The notes beneath the pieces are model-generated. The model searched no databases. It saw only the letters and a program-made list of their open reading frames with translations, and was not told the origin of the DNA. Positions 11,133 to 23,859 of a stretch of DNA of 64,000 nt are shown here, one piece after another. The stretch's first letter is position 1. Each line of letters begins with the position of its first letter. The stretch is taken from the NCBI GenBank assembly GCA_024509875.1, contig JAMPIV010010565.1, positions 62,001-126,000 of the forward strand, written 5' to 3'. Source of the stretch: Oreohelix idahoensis (Eukaryota > Mollusca > Gastropoda > Stylommatophora > Oreohelicidae). The position numbers and the translations under genes were made by a program.

Positions 11133-13278
11133 TGTCATGTTTTGGTTCTGTCTCACAACACAGTTTTCTAAATCTGACCAAACCACACGCCATTGGGTAG
11201 GGAACTCTTTAATACAATAACCAATCAAAATGTACCTTTATTATCATTGTTGTAGGAAACGCACTATGCTTAAAGCTTAGGCCTATTTTGTGTAACCGAT
11301 GGGTCAATACTATTTAATTTCAAAAGAACTAAAGAAGTATCACCGGAAAGGATTATGTAATTCATCAACGGGAATGTTACTTTAGAGGTAGGTGTAAACA
11401 CTTTATCGAATAATATTACAGTAAGATAGAAATATCGAATAAACGAGTTGTGTTGCATCAGGATAAGTCAAACTTAGCTAGTTAAAGCATGCATACATTT
11501 AAATGCATTGTGCAAACTAACTAATTTATAGATAGATCGATACAAAATAATTCACAGTATAAGTCCATCTTTAAATGACTAAAATCGTCCCATAAATAAA
11601 GAAGATAATGGAAAAACTATATTTTAAACATTGAACAGAGAGAAAAATTTTGTCTTATTTTGAGAATTTTAACACCCTTCCTTACCCTGTCATTACAGCC
11701 GGAAGCGTGACAATGAAAGACCTTGCCCTTGGCAAATTGACGCCACTAACAAATTTAAACCACAAGCTGCCCAGAAAGAAGCGGTAAACTGTAATCGTAT
11801 TTTACCTTTACCGACCGCATCTGTTGCGCAGACCATAGAAGCCATTAACAGCCTGTGTGTTTGCCTGAGGGAAAGAATGACTATATATATGTATATGTAC
11901 ATATTTATGTATTATTCCTGGGATTTAATCCACGTGTGTTAGAAAATGAAAAAGGCCTGTGTTAAAAAATATTCCAGGGCGAATGTGTTGCTTGCTGGAA
12001 TGCACAGCATGTGTTTGTTTTAGAGGCGAAAGCCAGCGTTGTAAAAAGTGTAGGTTTATTGAAAATGATGTCCAGAATACACTGTAAGTTTAATAATACA
12101 TTTGAAAGAGTATTTGTTAAAGGAATGACATGTATCATGGAAACTAAAGAAGGATGAACAGGATTTGTTGTAATGAATCGATGAAGATATTACTTTGTAA
12201 ATTTATACTATACCAAATCATTGTATGGAAGCCAATCATGGATAAAAGGAATCAACTTAGGAAATATAAGGACATTTTAGTCACAGTGAACTGACTGTGA
12301 TAGGTGGAGAGGTAAATTGTCCTGTGCATATGTTAGCACAATGACTGACACTGTATGTTATGTCCATTATGTGTAGGACCAGAGTAGTGCTAGACTATAT
12401 AAGGGTTGTGATTATTTGAATTTCAGGTTTTATCCTGCAAACAACCTGAAGTATCTGATTTCCCTTTACTCGCTTTGAACTCTGCGGTGCAAGTGCTCGT
12501 GGGATCATTGCAGACAGCCACCATTGTTCAACTGCCTGGCAATGCACTGAAGTGTTCGACCACGGCAGGAGAGTGTGGGATTTTCTAATTTAAGAGATAA
12601 GTGGCCTTATCTTGCAACTGATCAGTTTTTCAACTAAAAACTAGCACTACACAAAAACTATAAATATACTAATAAACATTATAGTGAAGGATGAATATAA
12701 GGACATTTTGAATCCATCCTATATTCAAAATCAAAAGCAGTGACAGTTTAGTGAATTAAAATTATTCTTCAGTGTAGAAGACAATAGAGACTTTAGTACT
12801 AGATTTTGATTTGATAATTAAAGTTTATATGGTTATTTATTTTATATAATGTAAATACCTTTGAATTTTCCTAACCGAAAAGAGAACTGGTTTAGGTTTA
12901 ATAAATTGTAAATATGTACTAGCAGACTTGTTGAGATTATTAACATTAAAGTTCAAGTTTTGTTGGATACATATTTTAGATTGAGAGATTAACTATATTA
13001 AATACCCCTAGATCAACTTGTCAACATAAACAACACATAATACCAAAGGAGAATCTTCGAAAGGGGCAAATAGATTTTCAGGACATAGCCTTTCAACACC
13101 CTGAGGTCTATACAGCTAGATTCTAAACTTTTATTTTAATACACCCTATTTCTTTTCAGAAAAGGGGGGTATATCTTGTAAGACCAGTCTCTTATCTGGC
13201 ACTATCCTGGTATCATCTGATACATCTTTTTGTCCAGGATATCTTACATTTTTATAACATCTCAAACCTTTCGTGACA
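11133..13278 (+). mobile_element. LTR-X2, solo LTR
   Basis: A 2146-bp unit starting TGTCATG and ending CGTGACA, with the 5-bp target duplication aaggt (11128-11132 and 13279-13283). It splits the RT of LINE3 exactly between ISGR and SINKLRYADD, so the original coding sequence can be followed across it. It is the plus-strand counterpart of LTR-X1. No coding region is evident, and I see no internal copy of its own ends, so a solo LTR is the simplest reading. Confidence 0.8.
12395..12404 (+). promoter_or_regulatory. Candidate LTR TATA box
   Basis: CTATATAAGG lies a little over halfway through LTR-X2, where a U3 promoter could sit. LTR-X1 has the weaker word ctacaagg at the matching place (minus strand, about 8885-8900). 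Promoter activity is inferred from the word alone. Confidence 0.4.
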
Positions 13279-13757
13279 AAGGTCAATAAACAAACCTTAG
13301 ATATGCAGATGATACCGTGTTGTTAGCTGAAAGCGAACAGGAGTTACAAGAACTAGTGAAGCAAGTGAACAGTATAAGTCATGAATATGGACTCGACATT
13401 AATATTGAGAAAAGAAAAAAAAAACTATGATAATTAGCAAAACAGTCGATAAGCCCACATTAAAGATAAGCGTAAATGGGAAAATCCTGGAACAAGTCAA
13501 GAGCTACATATATCTTGGTCATATAATAACAGAAGATGGCAGATGTGAAACAGAAATCAAGAAGAGAATAGGAATGGCCAAAGCTACATTCAACAACATG
13601 AAACATATACTGACATCCAAACAGTTATCTCACAAATTAAAACTGAGAATCATAAAGTGTTATATATATTCTGCATTTCTGTATGGTGCAGAAACATGGA
13701 CGATGAATAAGCATTTGGAAGAAAGAATTGAGGCTCTTGAAATGTGGATATATATTA

Positions 13758-14737
13758 CTGTGTTCAAATGAAACCCGACCGTGCTGCGCCAAGTGGACAT
13801 ACGTAGGAGGAGCATGATGACGTCACATCTGACGTAATAAGCACATACGAATGTACAAGTGTGTAAGTGTTCATTCTCCTAGTATTCATTGGTTGTGCTG
13901 CAGACCGTTAAAATAATGGCCGGTGTGATAAGGAATCCGTCCAAGGTCGATCACCATAAGGAAGAACGCATGGGGTGGAGTTTGAATAACCTGCTGCGTT
14001 ACGAAGAGGAAGGTGATGCATTTCTGTTGCGCATAGTGGCAGGCTATGAGTCGTGGTGCCACCACTTTGAGCCTTGCAGCAAATCAGCGAGCATGCAATG
14101 GAAACATCCCGGATCACCAAAACCCAAAAAATTCAAGTCACAGATTTCCACCGGTAAGGTTATGCTGACCGCATTTTTTGACCATGAAGGGCTTCTATTG
14201 GTAGACTTTAAAGAGCCTGGCGTGAACATCAATGACATACGCTACAAAGACACACTAGACAACCTGCATACAGCCATCAAGAATAAACGACCCGGCATGC
14301 TTTCGCGTGGTGTGTTTCTGTTGCACGACAATGCTCGTCCACATGTTGTGAACATTGTGCAGGAAGCGTTAGCAAGGAAAAGGTGGGAAGTTTTGCCACA
14401 CCCAGCCTACAGCCCCGATCTGTCACCATGTGACTTTCATCTGTTCGGACCCTTAAAAAAATCTCTAAAGGGACAATGATTCGACTCCGATGCAGACGTC
14501 AGGGCCTCGGTGACCAAATGGTTCAATAAGCAACCAGTCATTTTTCTTGGACGGCATCCGCCGTCTACCCAAGCAGTGGGATGCATGTCTGAATGCCTAT
14601 GGTGACTATTTCTAAAGAACCCCAGTGAAAGCTTGCTTCATAACAATTGCTGTGTTTAATTCTACTACTCCTGCTGATGTACCTTACATATATTTGTTAT
14701 AAAGCCACTGGGACGGGTTTCATTTGAACAAACCTCG
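13758..14737 (+). mobile_element. mariner (DD34D type), internally deleted
   Basis: About 980 bp with TA target copies (13756-13757, 14738-14739) and terminal inverted repeats sharing GTTCAAATGAAACCCG. Intact mariners are near 1.3 kb. The N-terminal DNA-binding half of the transposase is missing, so the copy has an internal deletion. Confidence 0.88.
13889..14580 (+). pseudogene. mariner transposase remnant
   Basis: The frame 13889-14479 encodes the catalytic half of a mariner transposase. The first catalytic box, normally GDESW, reads AGYESW, so its Asp is lost. The second, LLHDNARPH, and the third, YSPDLSPCDFHLFG, keep their Asp. An in-frame TGA at 14477-14479 follows LKGQ where the family continues, and the residual C-terminus (DADVRASV) reads on to about 14580. 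The helix-turn-helix domains are absent. Inactive on three counts. Confidence 0.88.
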
Positions 14738-15291
14738 TAGAAGAATGGGGTGTATATCATGGAAAGAGAAGAAGACAAATAAGGAGGTCCTAGAAAATCT
14801 AGGTATGAAAAGAGAACTAATGAGGGAGATCAAAGTTCGGCAGCTAAAATACTTTGGCCACATAAAAAGGCATAACACCTTGCAGAAGACCATAATAGAA
14901 GGGAGAGGTGAAGGCAAACGTGCAAGGGGAAGACAGCGCTATAAGTGGGAAGATAACATCAAGAGATGGACAGGAAAGAGTCTATCAGAGTGCACCACCA
15001 AGACAAGAGACAGAAGACGTTGGAGATCCATTACAGCCAACCTTCGTTGTGGAGATGGCAGCTGATGATGATGATGTTAGAGAATGACACTGCAATATAT
15101 GAATCATCAAGGTAAAGACTGTTGGAATTTGGCATCACACGTAAGACCAGGAGAGATAGACGTATAAGAGGATACATCCGGAGTATACAACCAGCACGAA
15201 ACAGGAACAATTAGCATTCATACACTTCGACATTGGCTGAGGGAGACTGAGCACCTATGGGTTTCCCTGGATGTCACGAGTGGTTTATGTA

Positions 15292-15384
15292 AGAGTCTGT
15301 CTGACGAGAACCAAGTCTGTGTGACGAGAACCAAGTCTGTCTGACGAGAATCAAGTCTGTGGGACGAGAACCAAGTCTGTGTGA
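15292..15384. repeat. 22-bp minisatellite
   Basis: About four tandem copies of a unit like gtctgtctgacgagaaccaa with substitutions. It lies at the junction between the LINE RNase H tail and unassigned DNA. Confidence 0.85.
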
Positions 15385-17351
15385 TGTCAGAGACAAGACA
15401 AAATCTGAGAGAGATCTGAGATGATAGACGAGAAATGGTGTTGATAGTGGATAGTGTGACTTATAGTTATCGAGGGTGAGAACCTATACTAACTCTCCCC
15501 TCGCCACTCAGTGACCTTTTATTTAACTACTGCCACACAGCCTCTTGCTCTACTTAGGAGATAAGGTTGTATTACACGACAGGGTATCCACATACAACAG
15601 TACGAGTACAAGTTAAAGAGTACAGGTACAGATAGGAAAGAAAATCTGATCCGTAACGAAATATATATTGTATTAACAACCGTCAAAAAAAACTATGGTA
15701 ATATAAGCATGAAATCTATCACAACACCAACAAAAAAAAAACTCCAGTAATATGTAGGTATCAAATGTACGAGACACTCAAACCAAAGATTAGTAGAAAA
15801 AATGTTGGGAACACTCCCGGAAAAAACCATAGGTTCCACGCTCCCACAATTTTGGGGTGGATATAAAATTAATAATCCTTTGCTGGAAAAAACCTGAAAT
15901 AAATAACTGTACCTACACAAACACAATCCCGCTGACTTTTCCCTGTCAGCAACACTGCTAATCACTTCACTCGATGTTTAGGTGGTTCTTAAACAAACTA
16001 CCCTCCCCTCAATTACTTTGAGTGCACTCTACCCCAAAATCCTTCTTCGTTGGCACGCGTGCGTTGATGCTTCACTGGGATCACGGATAGCCGTTGGAGA
16101 AATGGTAACCATATCTTCTCCAGGGTAATTGCTGATTAATCCGTGAAGTGACTGCACTCGGCTGTAGATATAGGAAATCGGGGTTTGCGATGGCAACAAT
16201 CAAGATAAACCAAAAGATGAGGAAATAATCCACCTTTTGTGTAATTGCCTACTACTACGGTAGTGGTCCTCACTGATAAGGGACGACGTAGCTTGGTGAA
16301 GAGAACTGGTGCAAACGGAGCATCGGCGCTCCTCTTGTTAGGTTGGTAAAGAGAACTGGTGCAAATGGAGCATGAGCGCTCCTCTTATTAGGTGTTGGGC
16401 GAAGTATTTGTACTCTAGCAAAGGCCACTCATCAATGTGCCCGTAATAGGGTGATGAACTATGCACGCATGTAGTTACGTGCAACCAAGATGTGAATGGG
16501 TCGATGAATTGTGCGACCCTTCCTCCAGGATAGTAATCAGGCCAAAGGCTTCAGCGTTGGGCCTGAACTAACCGGGGTTAGCTGTAAGGAAAACACAAAC
16601 AACATATATCATCGTGCTAAATAAGTCATAAACATTACCACACGTCACAACAATAAACAGGTCTTAACTAGAAACAGTAAAAACATACACGCTTCCCCTT
16701 TTATTAATCTGATCAAGGCTGAACTGCGCTGCAGTTTTATCTTACTCTCCCCCGCTCACCGTCCGATCAACAATAAGTGCAGGACCGGCTTATGGTAGTT
16801 TTTGCATAACACTACAAAGCACGGTGACAAGCGTCTAATGCTGGAATGGTTTCAGGCATGTTTACAAACTGCCCTCCCCTCTCCCTCTTGGCGAGACGTG
16901 ACCTTAAAATCAGCCAGGTTGGCTAACCCACCTGCCACTACACAATTCGCCGACCAGTCTAAACTGGTAATAAAGCGTTCGACACATTTAAACATTACAT
17001 ACAGCATATGACGAAAAATAGAAGTGTGCGCTAGTTAAGTAGACAAATTGGATTTAAGATACCCATAAATACCCAAGTACGCACTTAGATGCAAAGTATA
17101 TGTTGCGAAGAAAAATTATGTACACAAACCGCCACTGAGGCCAACAAAGATTACATTTGCTCAGGTTAACCTTTTGTGTGTGTTAAAGATTTCCTAACTT
17201 GGTTATCCATAGGTGAAGAAAACCGATTATACTTTTGATGCACTACATCAGGCGTAAAATTCTCTACCCAGTAGGTTCTTATATAGAAACAGCACACAAA
17301 TCCCCCAAAAACCTGCTATAGCGTTAGATCTCTGGTTGAATGATTGCTGTC
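15385..17351. other. Unassigned stretch with repeat R1
   Basis: No ORF with recognisable domains. Positions 16289-16644 hold repeat R1, also at 63281-63572. Here its first 50 bp are duplicated in tandem (agagaactggtgcaaa at about 16303 and 16351). The rest (15385-16288, 16645-17351) shows no structure I can name. It is the left flank of Gmr1-A. Confidence 0.5.
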
Positions 17352-17952
17352 TGTTACGTCCATTTTCGCACAACCATTTATGATGCGAGACTTAACAGAT
17401 TACCAGATGCCAAAATCTAACTATGTTAGAAGTACTTAGGTACGCATCTATGTATGTGATAATTGCTTAAATTTATTACGCACCAAAGAGCACAAATTTG
17501 GTGCGTGATATTCGTTGGTTGCCACAGAGAACGCTTACGCGACACACAGAGACAAGATGCCGGCTTTACAAGACAGACGTTGTTCTGGTCTCTGAGTCCC
17601 ATATTGTGGGAATAGTTGATTGTTATAATATATTTGCTACCTTCCAGGGTGAAGCGTTTGCCACAGCCAATTCTGGCTCATATTCGTCAGTATCTCAACG
17701 TGATACTCGATGTATGTACTTTTCAAGATTCTGGCAGGGCTTCAGTGAGGCTGTTCATGACCTACTGCTAGTGTGTCCAGATCCTCTGCGAAGTAAGACT
17801 GAAATCGATGTTTTATTGTAGTCTCTAGGGAAGATGTCCTGCCAAATATACATAAGTATCTGTGATGACAGATAGGATCTGAAAAGATGTAAATAATCTT
17901 CACCTCAATACTTTTGCCGTTCACGGGTTGTCCAACGGTCTTTGAGGTCAAT
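17352..17952 (+). repeat. Gmr1-A 5' LTR, first part
   Basis: Matches the start of the 3' LTR (37570-38165) almost base for base. It is interrupted after tcaat (17948-17952) by Gmr1-B and resumes at 26003. Both LTR copies contain the same 107-codon open frame, explained by LTR identity and not treated as a gene. Confidence 0.85.
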
Positions 17953-18788
17953 TGATAAAGGACTTTTTTTTTATCGTGCTGTTCTTGTTATTGGTCAATG
18001 ATTTCAATGATTATGTTGTCTTAGCTCGGTTAGCATACTTGGTTGACCATTGTTCTGGGTTCCTTATTGGTTTCATTTATAAGTAATGATAATAGTATTT
18101 TCCATACAAAAGAGTGCATCGTGCTTGAATGAGTAATCAATAAAAGGCATAGCAACGAAACCAACTTTAACTTGATTGATTTTCTTGGTAAGTCCTGATT
18201 TGTTTTGAGTCCAACATGGATACACTTTTATTAACGAAATATATACGAAGACATCCATAATAATCAGTTCATAAATAATACATAGTATTGCATTCCAATT
18301 CAATATGTTACCGTCAGAGTCCAGTTAATTAAATGTCGTCAGAACCTCATGGGACTATATACGCGCACTGTCGCTAAACAGACAGTCGGAAATGAGAACC
18401 ATTTAGTTTTGAACACAGATCATAAGATGATCAATAATCCTTCCTTCCATGGTTATCCAATAACCATAAACAATTCCGTACCTTCATTATAATAGTAAGG
18501 ACTGACCCTCTGTCCTATTTTTCAATATAAATTTTTGGCATCATCATAAGCCTAGCGCTGGAAATAAATAAACCACGTCTTTACGGATTGACGGTCAGAA
18601 TAATAAGGGTCAAGTACATTAGTCACCAAGCGTGACCATATCAACGCTACCGCGTCACAATCGAACTATGCGATTTGCGTTCACCAAAAAACCATGAAGC
18701 ATAAAAAACATTTTCTATTAAAAACCTATCAACATCAAAATGCGCACTGCCAACTATAGCAGACGACATCGTTAAACATGTCGTAACA
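17953..18788 (-). repeat. Gmr1-B 3' LTR
   Basis: 836 bp, matching 24830-26002 once the SINE is removed from that copy. On the minus strand the purine-rich gggcagggaa sits just before its TGTTACG start and can serve as the polypurine tract. This copy is the empty site for the SINE1 insertion at 25493-25829 (acattagtc followed directly by accaagcg near 18620). Confidence 0.85.
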
Positions 18789-19081
18789 ATTCCCTGCCCG
18801 ACGGGGGAAAAATGTATTCGATAAATTTTTTTTTTTGAATTATCGTGAGTAATAATCAAAAATTTAATAAAAATCGACATACGGCCCACGATGTTCTGTG
18901 TAGAACAGTGTCGTACGTCGTGTCGTGATAATATCAGTCATATAATAAATGAAATTTGTATTAAGTAACTAAAGATAATGTCAACTGTCAGTAAAGGATT
19001 AACTAAAAGCGTGTCTTCACCAATTAAGAAGGTGTTATGTACTAAAAATTATCCTAACTAATTAAAATTTAACTAATTAAT

Positions 19082-19438
19082 ATGGAGCCGCGCTAGCGTA
19101 GTGGTTACAACACCGCTCTGGCGACCGGGTGATACAGGATCAAACCCGGGCGACGGCATTTGAGGATTTTTCGTCGACCGGGATTTGGACTGGATTAACT
19201 CGAGACCTGGCGAGGACATTTGAAGGAGTGTCGTCGACCAGGGACTGGCGGCTCCTGAGCCGACCCAGCTGCAATGGGTACCTCTGAAATCGGCGAGTAT
19301 TTGCCTGAATGGCGAGGGACACCTGTCTCTGTACAAGAAATAAAGGGATACTCACGTAAAATCAATGTCAGGTTAGACATAAAATAATAACCTGAGATTT
19401 CGCCTCGAGTATTAGCGGGCGTACGAAAAAAAAAAAAC
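19082..19438 (+). mobile_element. tRNA-derived SINE
   Basis: Starts atggagccgcgc and has a pol III A box (TAGCGTAGTGG, 19094-19104) and B box (GGATCAAACCC, 19137-19147), ending in a poly-A run. It is flanked by aactaattaat (19071-19081 and 19439-19449). The duplicate at about 21459-21482 shows the empty site with one copy of that sequence. The head resembles the SINE at 48501-48815, while the bodies differ. Confidence 0.9.
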
Positions 19439-19728
19439 AACTAATTAATCAGTATAATAGTTGTGGGAAATAATTATAATTAAAATTTCATTACCTAAAC
19501 TAAAATATTGTGTCGTTGTGGAGAAAATAAAGAAAAGTAAAGTAAAGTAAAGTAGAGTAAAGTAAGGAAAAGAGTAAAAGATAAATTTAACTAGTGAGAA
19601 GTTAATGACTTAATAAAATATATGTATAGATTAACTAATATCTAATTACCTAACTATCAACTAACCAAATAATAATACATATATTATTCCGTAAACACAT
19701 TTTCCAACTTCATATAGTAATTATCTCA

Positions 19729-19773
19729 TTTATATATATATATATATATTTATATATATTTATATGTATATAT

Positions 19774-19834
<61 letters not shown>
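19729..19834. repeat. (TA)n-rich microsatellite
   Basis: Imperfect then pure TA tract inside the first internal copy of Gmr1-B. Confidence 0.9.
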
Positions 19835-19837
<3 letters not shown>

Positions 19838-20444
19838 TTAAATTAGTCAATAATGTGAGATTATTTTATTTTCTCTTTTCTTTCTTTTATATATTTCATC
19901 TTTTCTAACATTTTATTCTTTTATTTTATTAATTAAATCAATAAGTAGTAAAACTAATAATGTCAGTTCTGAGGATCCAAACGTAGTTATTCCTTGGTGT
20001 GGATCTGCGAGTTTGTTCCGTATGAGGAATGAATTTCCTTCGAAAATCTTGATATTCATTGTTCATACTGAAGACTGAATTAAAAATTTCCATCTGTCTT
20101 TTGTGTAAGGCTGGGTCAAGAATTTCATATAGTTCATTTAGTCCATTTGATTCCGATTTGAAGACGAAAATTCCAAAAACCACACGAATATTCCATTTTG
20201 AGTGTATATAATAAGTGAAGGTTGAATGGACACAACCAAAGTCCAAACGTTGAAAAGTACTAATTCGTTTCGTAGAATAACGTAACGTTTTTCTTGAAAG
20301 AATGTAAAAAGGAGTTATTTTATCTCCGTTTCGTGGACATGTTATTCGTATATATCGAGTTCATCAAACATCAGTCGTGCAACGTTTTTAAGTATGTACG
20401 AATAGTCTTATTCCATTCTTGAAATCTTGAATTATAATTTTCGT

Positions 20445-21017
20445 TCAAATTACTTCAACAGGATTTCTGGATAGTACATCCACCATTACATTCTCATTTC
20501 CTGGTATAGATTCAATAACGAAGTCGAAGGGCTGCAGCAAAATTGAGAATCTGGCCAATTTATGGCTTTTATGATTTGAGCGGCATAAAGAAGCAACCGC
20601 CTTCTGATCCGTCTGGATCACAAAGGGTGCGCCCAACAAAAACTTTTCCAGCTTCTGAATCGCCCAAACCACTGCCAACAGTTCTTTGTCCACAGTAGAA
20701 TATTTAGTTTCTGCTACTTTGAGTTTTCTTGATATATAGAGGGTTGGGTGCAGTATTCCCTCATGATATTGAAGTAAGCTTGCCCCTAGTCCGTAATTGC
20801 TGGCATCTGTACGGAGTATAAACTTTTTAGAAGCATCTGGCAACCGTAAAATAGGTGGCCTTGAAAAAATTGTCAAAATACTACGAAAAGTTTTGTCGCA
20901 GTCGTCAGTCCGTGTCACTTTCTGAGGCATGTCCTTTTTTAGTAGGGAGGACAGGACAGCCGTAATGGACGATAAATTAGGTACAAATCTACTATAATAT
21001 TGAACGAGACCTAACAA
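20445..21017 (-). pseudogene. Gmr1-B RNase H, duplicated copy
   Basis: A 190-codon open frame covering the RT/RNase H connection (LGLVQYYSRFVPNLS) and RNase H: LRTDASNYGLGASLLQ (Asp), TVDKELLAVVWA (Glu) and IQTDQKAVASL (Asp), ending ENVMVDVLSRNPVEVI then a stop. Nothing like an integrase zinc finger (HHCC) follows. It lacks the upstream RT because of the rearrangement, so it cannot act alone. Confidence 0.85.
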
Positions 21018-21265
21018 TACACTTTTATTAACGAAATATACACGAAGACATCCATAATAATCAGTTCATAAATAATATAACCATGGAAGGAAGGATTATT
21101 TATCATCTTATGATCTGTGTTCGCAAACTAAATGGTTCTCATTTCCGACTGTCCGTTTAACGACAGTGCATGTATATAGTCCCATGAGGTTCTGACGACA
21201 TTTAAATAACTGGACTCTGACGGTAACATATTGAATTGGAATGCAATACTATGTAATATTTAAAT
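21016..21265. repeat. LTR fragments, part inverted, between the duplicates
   Basis: About 60 bp (21019-21078) match the Gmr1-B LTR in one orientation. The next 170 bp (about 21079-21245) match an adjoining part of the LTR in the opposite orientation, a fold-back arrangement. Confidence 0.7.
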
Positions 21266-21738
21266 AAAAAATCAACATACGGCCCACGATGTTCTGTGTA
21301 GAACAGTGTCGTACGTCGTGTCGTGATAATATCAGTCATATAATAAATGAAACTTGTATTAAGTAACTAAAGATAATATCAACTGTCAGTAAAGGATTAA
21401 CTAAAAGCGTGTCTTCGCCAATTAAGAAGGTGTTATGTACTAAAAATTATCCTAACTAATTAAAATTTAACTAATTAATCAGTGTAATAGTTGTAGGAAA
21501 TAATTATAATTAAAATTTCATTACCTAAACTAAAATATTGTGTCGTTGTGGAGAAAATAAAGAAAAGTAAAGTAAAGTAAGGAAAAGAGTAAAAGCTAAA
21601 TTTAACTAGTGAGAAGTTAATGACTTAATAAAATATATGTATAGATTAACTAATATCTAATTACCTAATTATCAACTAACCAAATAATAATACATATATT
21701 ATTCCGTAAACACATTTTCCAAATTCATATAGTAATTA

Positions 21739-21742
<4 letters not shown>

Positions 21743-21830
<88 letters not shown>

Positions 21831-22074
21831 TCTTCTTCTTCTTCCGTCCTTAGCCACCGACCGTCAAAGCAGTCAGTGGCCATTACGCCTAGTGGCGTCT
21901 TAGGGCAACAGCAGATAGGTTTTCTTTGCCATTGTTTCCCATCACGCCTATTGGCGTCTTTAGGGCAACGGCAAATCCATCCATTTGCTGTTGTTTCCGT
22001 AATCGAAGTGACTGGCAAACGGGTGATCAGCCCGTTGGTTATATATATATATATAATATATATATATATATATA
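21743..22074. repeat. (TA)n tract split by SINE1
   Basis: A TA tract (21743-21828) continues at 22040-22074 after a SINE1 insertion. The first duplicate has an unbroken tract at 19729-19834. Confidence 0.85.
21829..22039 (-). mobile_element. SINE1 copy
   Basis: Minus-strand SINE1 with both hairpin units (one reads gccaataggcg, weakening its loop end), a perfect eight-pair terminal hairpin and a GAA tail of about five units. It is inserted in the TA tract, so a target duplication cannot be recognised. Confidence 0.82.
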
Positions 22075-22682
22075 CTTAAATTAGTCAATAATGTGAGATT
22101 ATTTTATTTTCTCTTTTCTTTCTTTTATATATTTCATCTTTTCTCACATTTTATTCTTTTATTTTATTAACTAAATCAATAAATAGTAAAACTAATAATG
22201 TCAGTTCTGAGGATCCAAACGTAGTTATTCTTTGGTGTTGATTTGCGAGTTTGTTCCGTATGAGGAATGAATTTCCTTCTAAAATCTTGATATTCATTGT
22301 TCATACTGAAGACTGAATTTAAAATTTCCATCTGTCTTTTGTGTAAGGCTGGATCAAGAATTTAATATAGTTCATTTAGTCCATTTGATTCCGATTTGAA
22401 GACGAAAATTCCAAAAACCACACGAATATTCTATTTTGAGTGTATATAATAAGTGAAGGTTGAGTGGACACAACCAAAGTCCAAACGTTGAAAAGTACTA
22501 ATTCGTTTCGTAGAATAACGTAACGCTTTTCTTGAAGAATGTAAAAATGAGTTATTTTATCTCCCGTTTCGTGGACATGTTATTCGTATATATCGAGTTA
22601 ATCAAACATCAGTCGTGCAACGTTTTTAAGTATGTACGAATAGTCTTATTCCATTCTTGAAATCTTGAATTATAATTTTCGT

Positions 22683-23859
22683 TCAAATTACTTCAACAGG
22701 ATTTCTGGATAGTACATCCACCATTACATTCTCACTTCCTGGCATAGATTCAATGACGAAGTCGAAGGGCTGCAGCAGAATTGAGAATCTGGCCCATTTA
22801 GGGCTTTTATGATTTGAGCGGCGTAATGAAGCAACCGCCTTCTGATCCGTCTGGATCACAAAGGGTGCGCCCACCAAAAACTTTTCTAGCTTCTGAATCG
22901 CCCAAACCACTGCAAACAGTTCTTTGTCCACAGTAGAATATTTAGTTTCTGCTACTTTGAGTTTTCTTGAGATATAGAGGGTTGGGTGCAGTATTCCCTC
23001 ATGATATTGAAGTAAGCTTGCCCCTAGTCCGTAATTGCTGGCATCTGTACGGAGTATAAACTTTTTAGAAGCATCTGGCAACCGTAAAATAGGTGGCCTT
23101 GAAAAAATTGTCAAAATACTACGAAAAGATTTGTCGTAGTCGTCAGTCCATGTCACTTTCTGAGGCATGTCCTTTTTAGTAGTGAGGACAGGACAGCCGT
23201 AATGGACGATAAATTAGGTACAAATCTACTATAATATTGAACGAGACCTAACAGACTCCTAACTTGCTTCTTCGTTTGAGGAACCGATAAATTAAAAATT
23301 TTAGATACATTATTGGGAACTGTTTGAATACGCCCAGCACCAATAATGTTTCCAAGAAACATTATCTCTTGAAACGCTACTTGTATTTTCGTAGGTTTAG
23401 CGGTTAACTTGTTATCTCTTAAAATTTCCAAAACAGAACGAAGTCCGGAAAAATGTTCCTCAAATGACGAACCGAATAGACATGTCTTCAATGTATGTGA
23501 TAACGTCTTGTCTTTGTGATAAAATTGTTCGCATCATGCGAATAAAGGTAGCCGGGGCGTTCATAAGCCCAAAAGGCATCACATTCCACTGGTAAAGACC
23601 TTGTGGAGTTGAAAACGCAGTGTAATATTTGGCTTTTTAGGTTAATGGAATCTGCCAATAACCTTTTGTTAAGTCTATTTTTGTAAAAAAAAATGTTGCA
23701 GTAGATAGACGAGGAAGTAAGTCATCAAGAATAGGATGTGGTTCGCTGTCAGCTACAGTCTGAGCATTTAACTTCCTATAGTCAACACATAACCGAATGT
23801 TGTTGTCCTTCTTCCTAACAATAACTAAGGGTGAAGAAAATGGAGAGGTACTACTCGAT
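22683..23859 (-). pseudogene. Gmr1-B RT palm and RNase H
   Basis: Minus strand from 23859: IVRKKDNN, LCVDYRKLN, FFTKIDLTKGYWQIP, then QGLYQWNVMPFGL and the catalytic box YIEDMS (about 23490), then connection and RNase H to NPVEVI and stop. The box is normally Y-x-D-D, so the first Asp is replaced by Glu. A stop follows IPLT near 23640. At about 23170 a T5 run, against T6 in the duplicate at 20935, shifts the frame. It begins at the inversion breakpoint 23859/23860. Confidence 0.83.

Larger units (their letters stand above)
13284..15065 (+). pseudogene. LINE3 ORF: RT palm to C-terminus
   Basis: RT motif GVRQGCVLFPCLFN precedes LTR-X2 (about 11030-11080). After it comes NLRYADDTVLLAE with the catalytic Asp pair (about 13290-13330), then YLGHIITEDGRCETEI, FLYGAETWTM and ALEMWIY. 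Mariner interrupts here, and RRMGCISWKEK then YFGHIKRHNTLQKTI and RARGRQRYKWEDNIKRW follow to the stop near 15063. An A9 run at about 13414-13422 shifts the frame. The order matches RTE-type LINEs. Confidence 0.8.
11000..15076 (+). mobile_element. RTE-like LINE3 with nested LTR-X2 and mariner
   Basis: 5' truncated copy starting in the RT palm and ending in a TGATGATGATG tail, another RTE-style simple-repeat terminus. Its own sequence is 11000-11132, 13284-13757 and 14738-15076. Both internal insertions have clear target duplications (AAGGT for the LTR, TA for mariner). It interrupts the RNase H gene described at 10850-15290. Confidence 0.8.
10850..15290 (+). pseudogene. LINE RNase H tail, split by LINE3
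   Basis: Positions 10851-10990 read IYCPGHARVRGIERADSLA, the C-terminal RNase H motif (His, Asp) of a LINE family unlike LINE A. After LINE3 (11000-15076) the same protein continues at about 15086-15290 with HETGTISIHTLRHWLRETE, which follows RNase H in that family. The two halves flank a near-perfect 9-bp duplication (taagagaat 10991-10999, ttagagaat 15077-15085). Several stops are present. Confidence 0.65.
18866..23251. repeat. Internal direct duplication in Gmr1-B
   Basis: 18866-21015 and 21266-23251 are direct copies: both hold the same non-coding stretch, a TA tract and the RNase H coding end. They differ by a tRNA-SINE present only in the first and a SINE1 present only in the second. 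The 250 bp between them are LTR fragments. Confidence 0.8.

Noticed and set aside
15292..15384. Short regularly spaced repeats resembling a CRISPR array
   Set aside because: Units are directly abutting with no unique spacers, in animal DNA.
17498..17821. 107-codon ORF conserved at 37716-38039
   Set aside because: Both lie in LTRs of one element; LTR identity explains the shared frame and no domain is recognisable.
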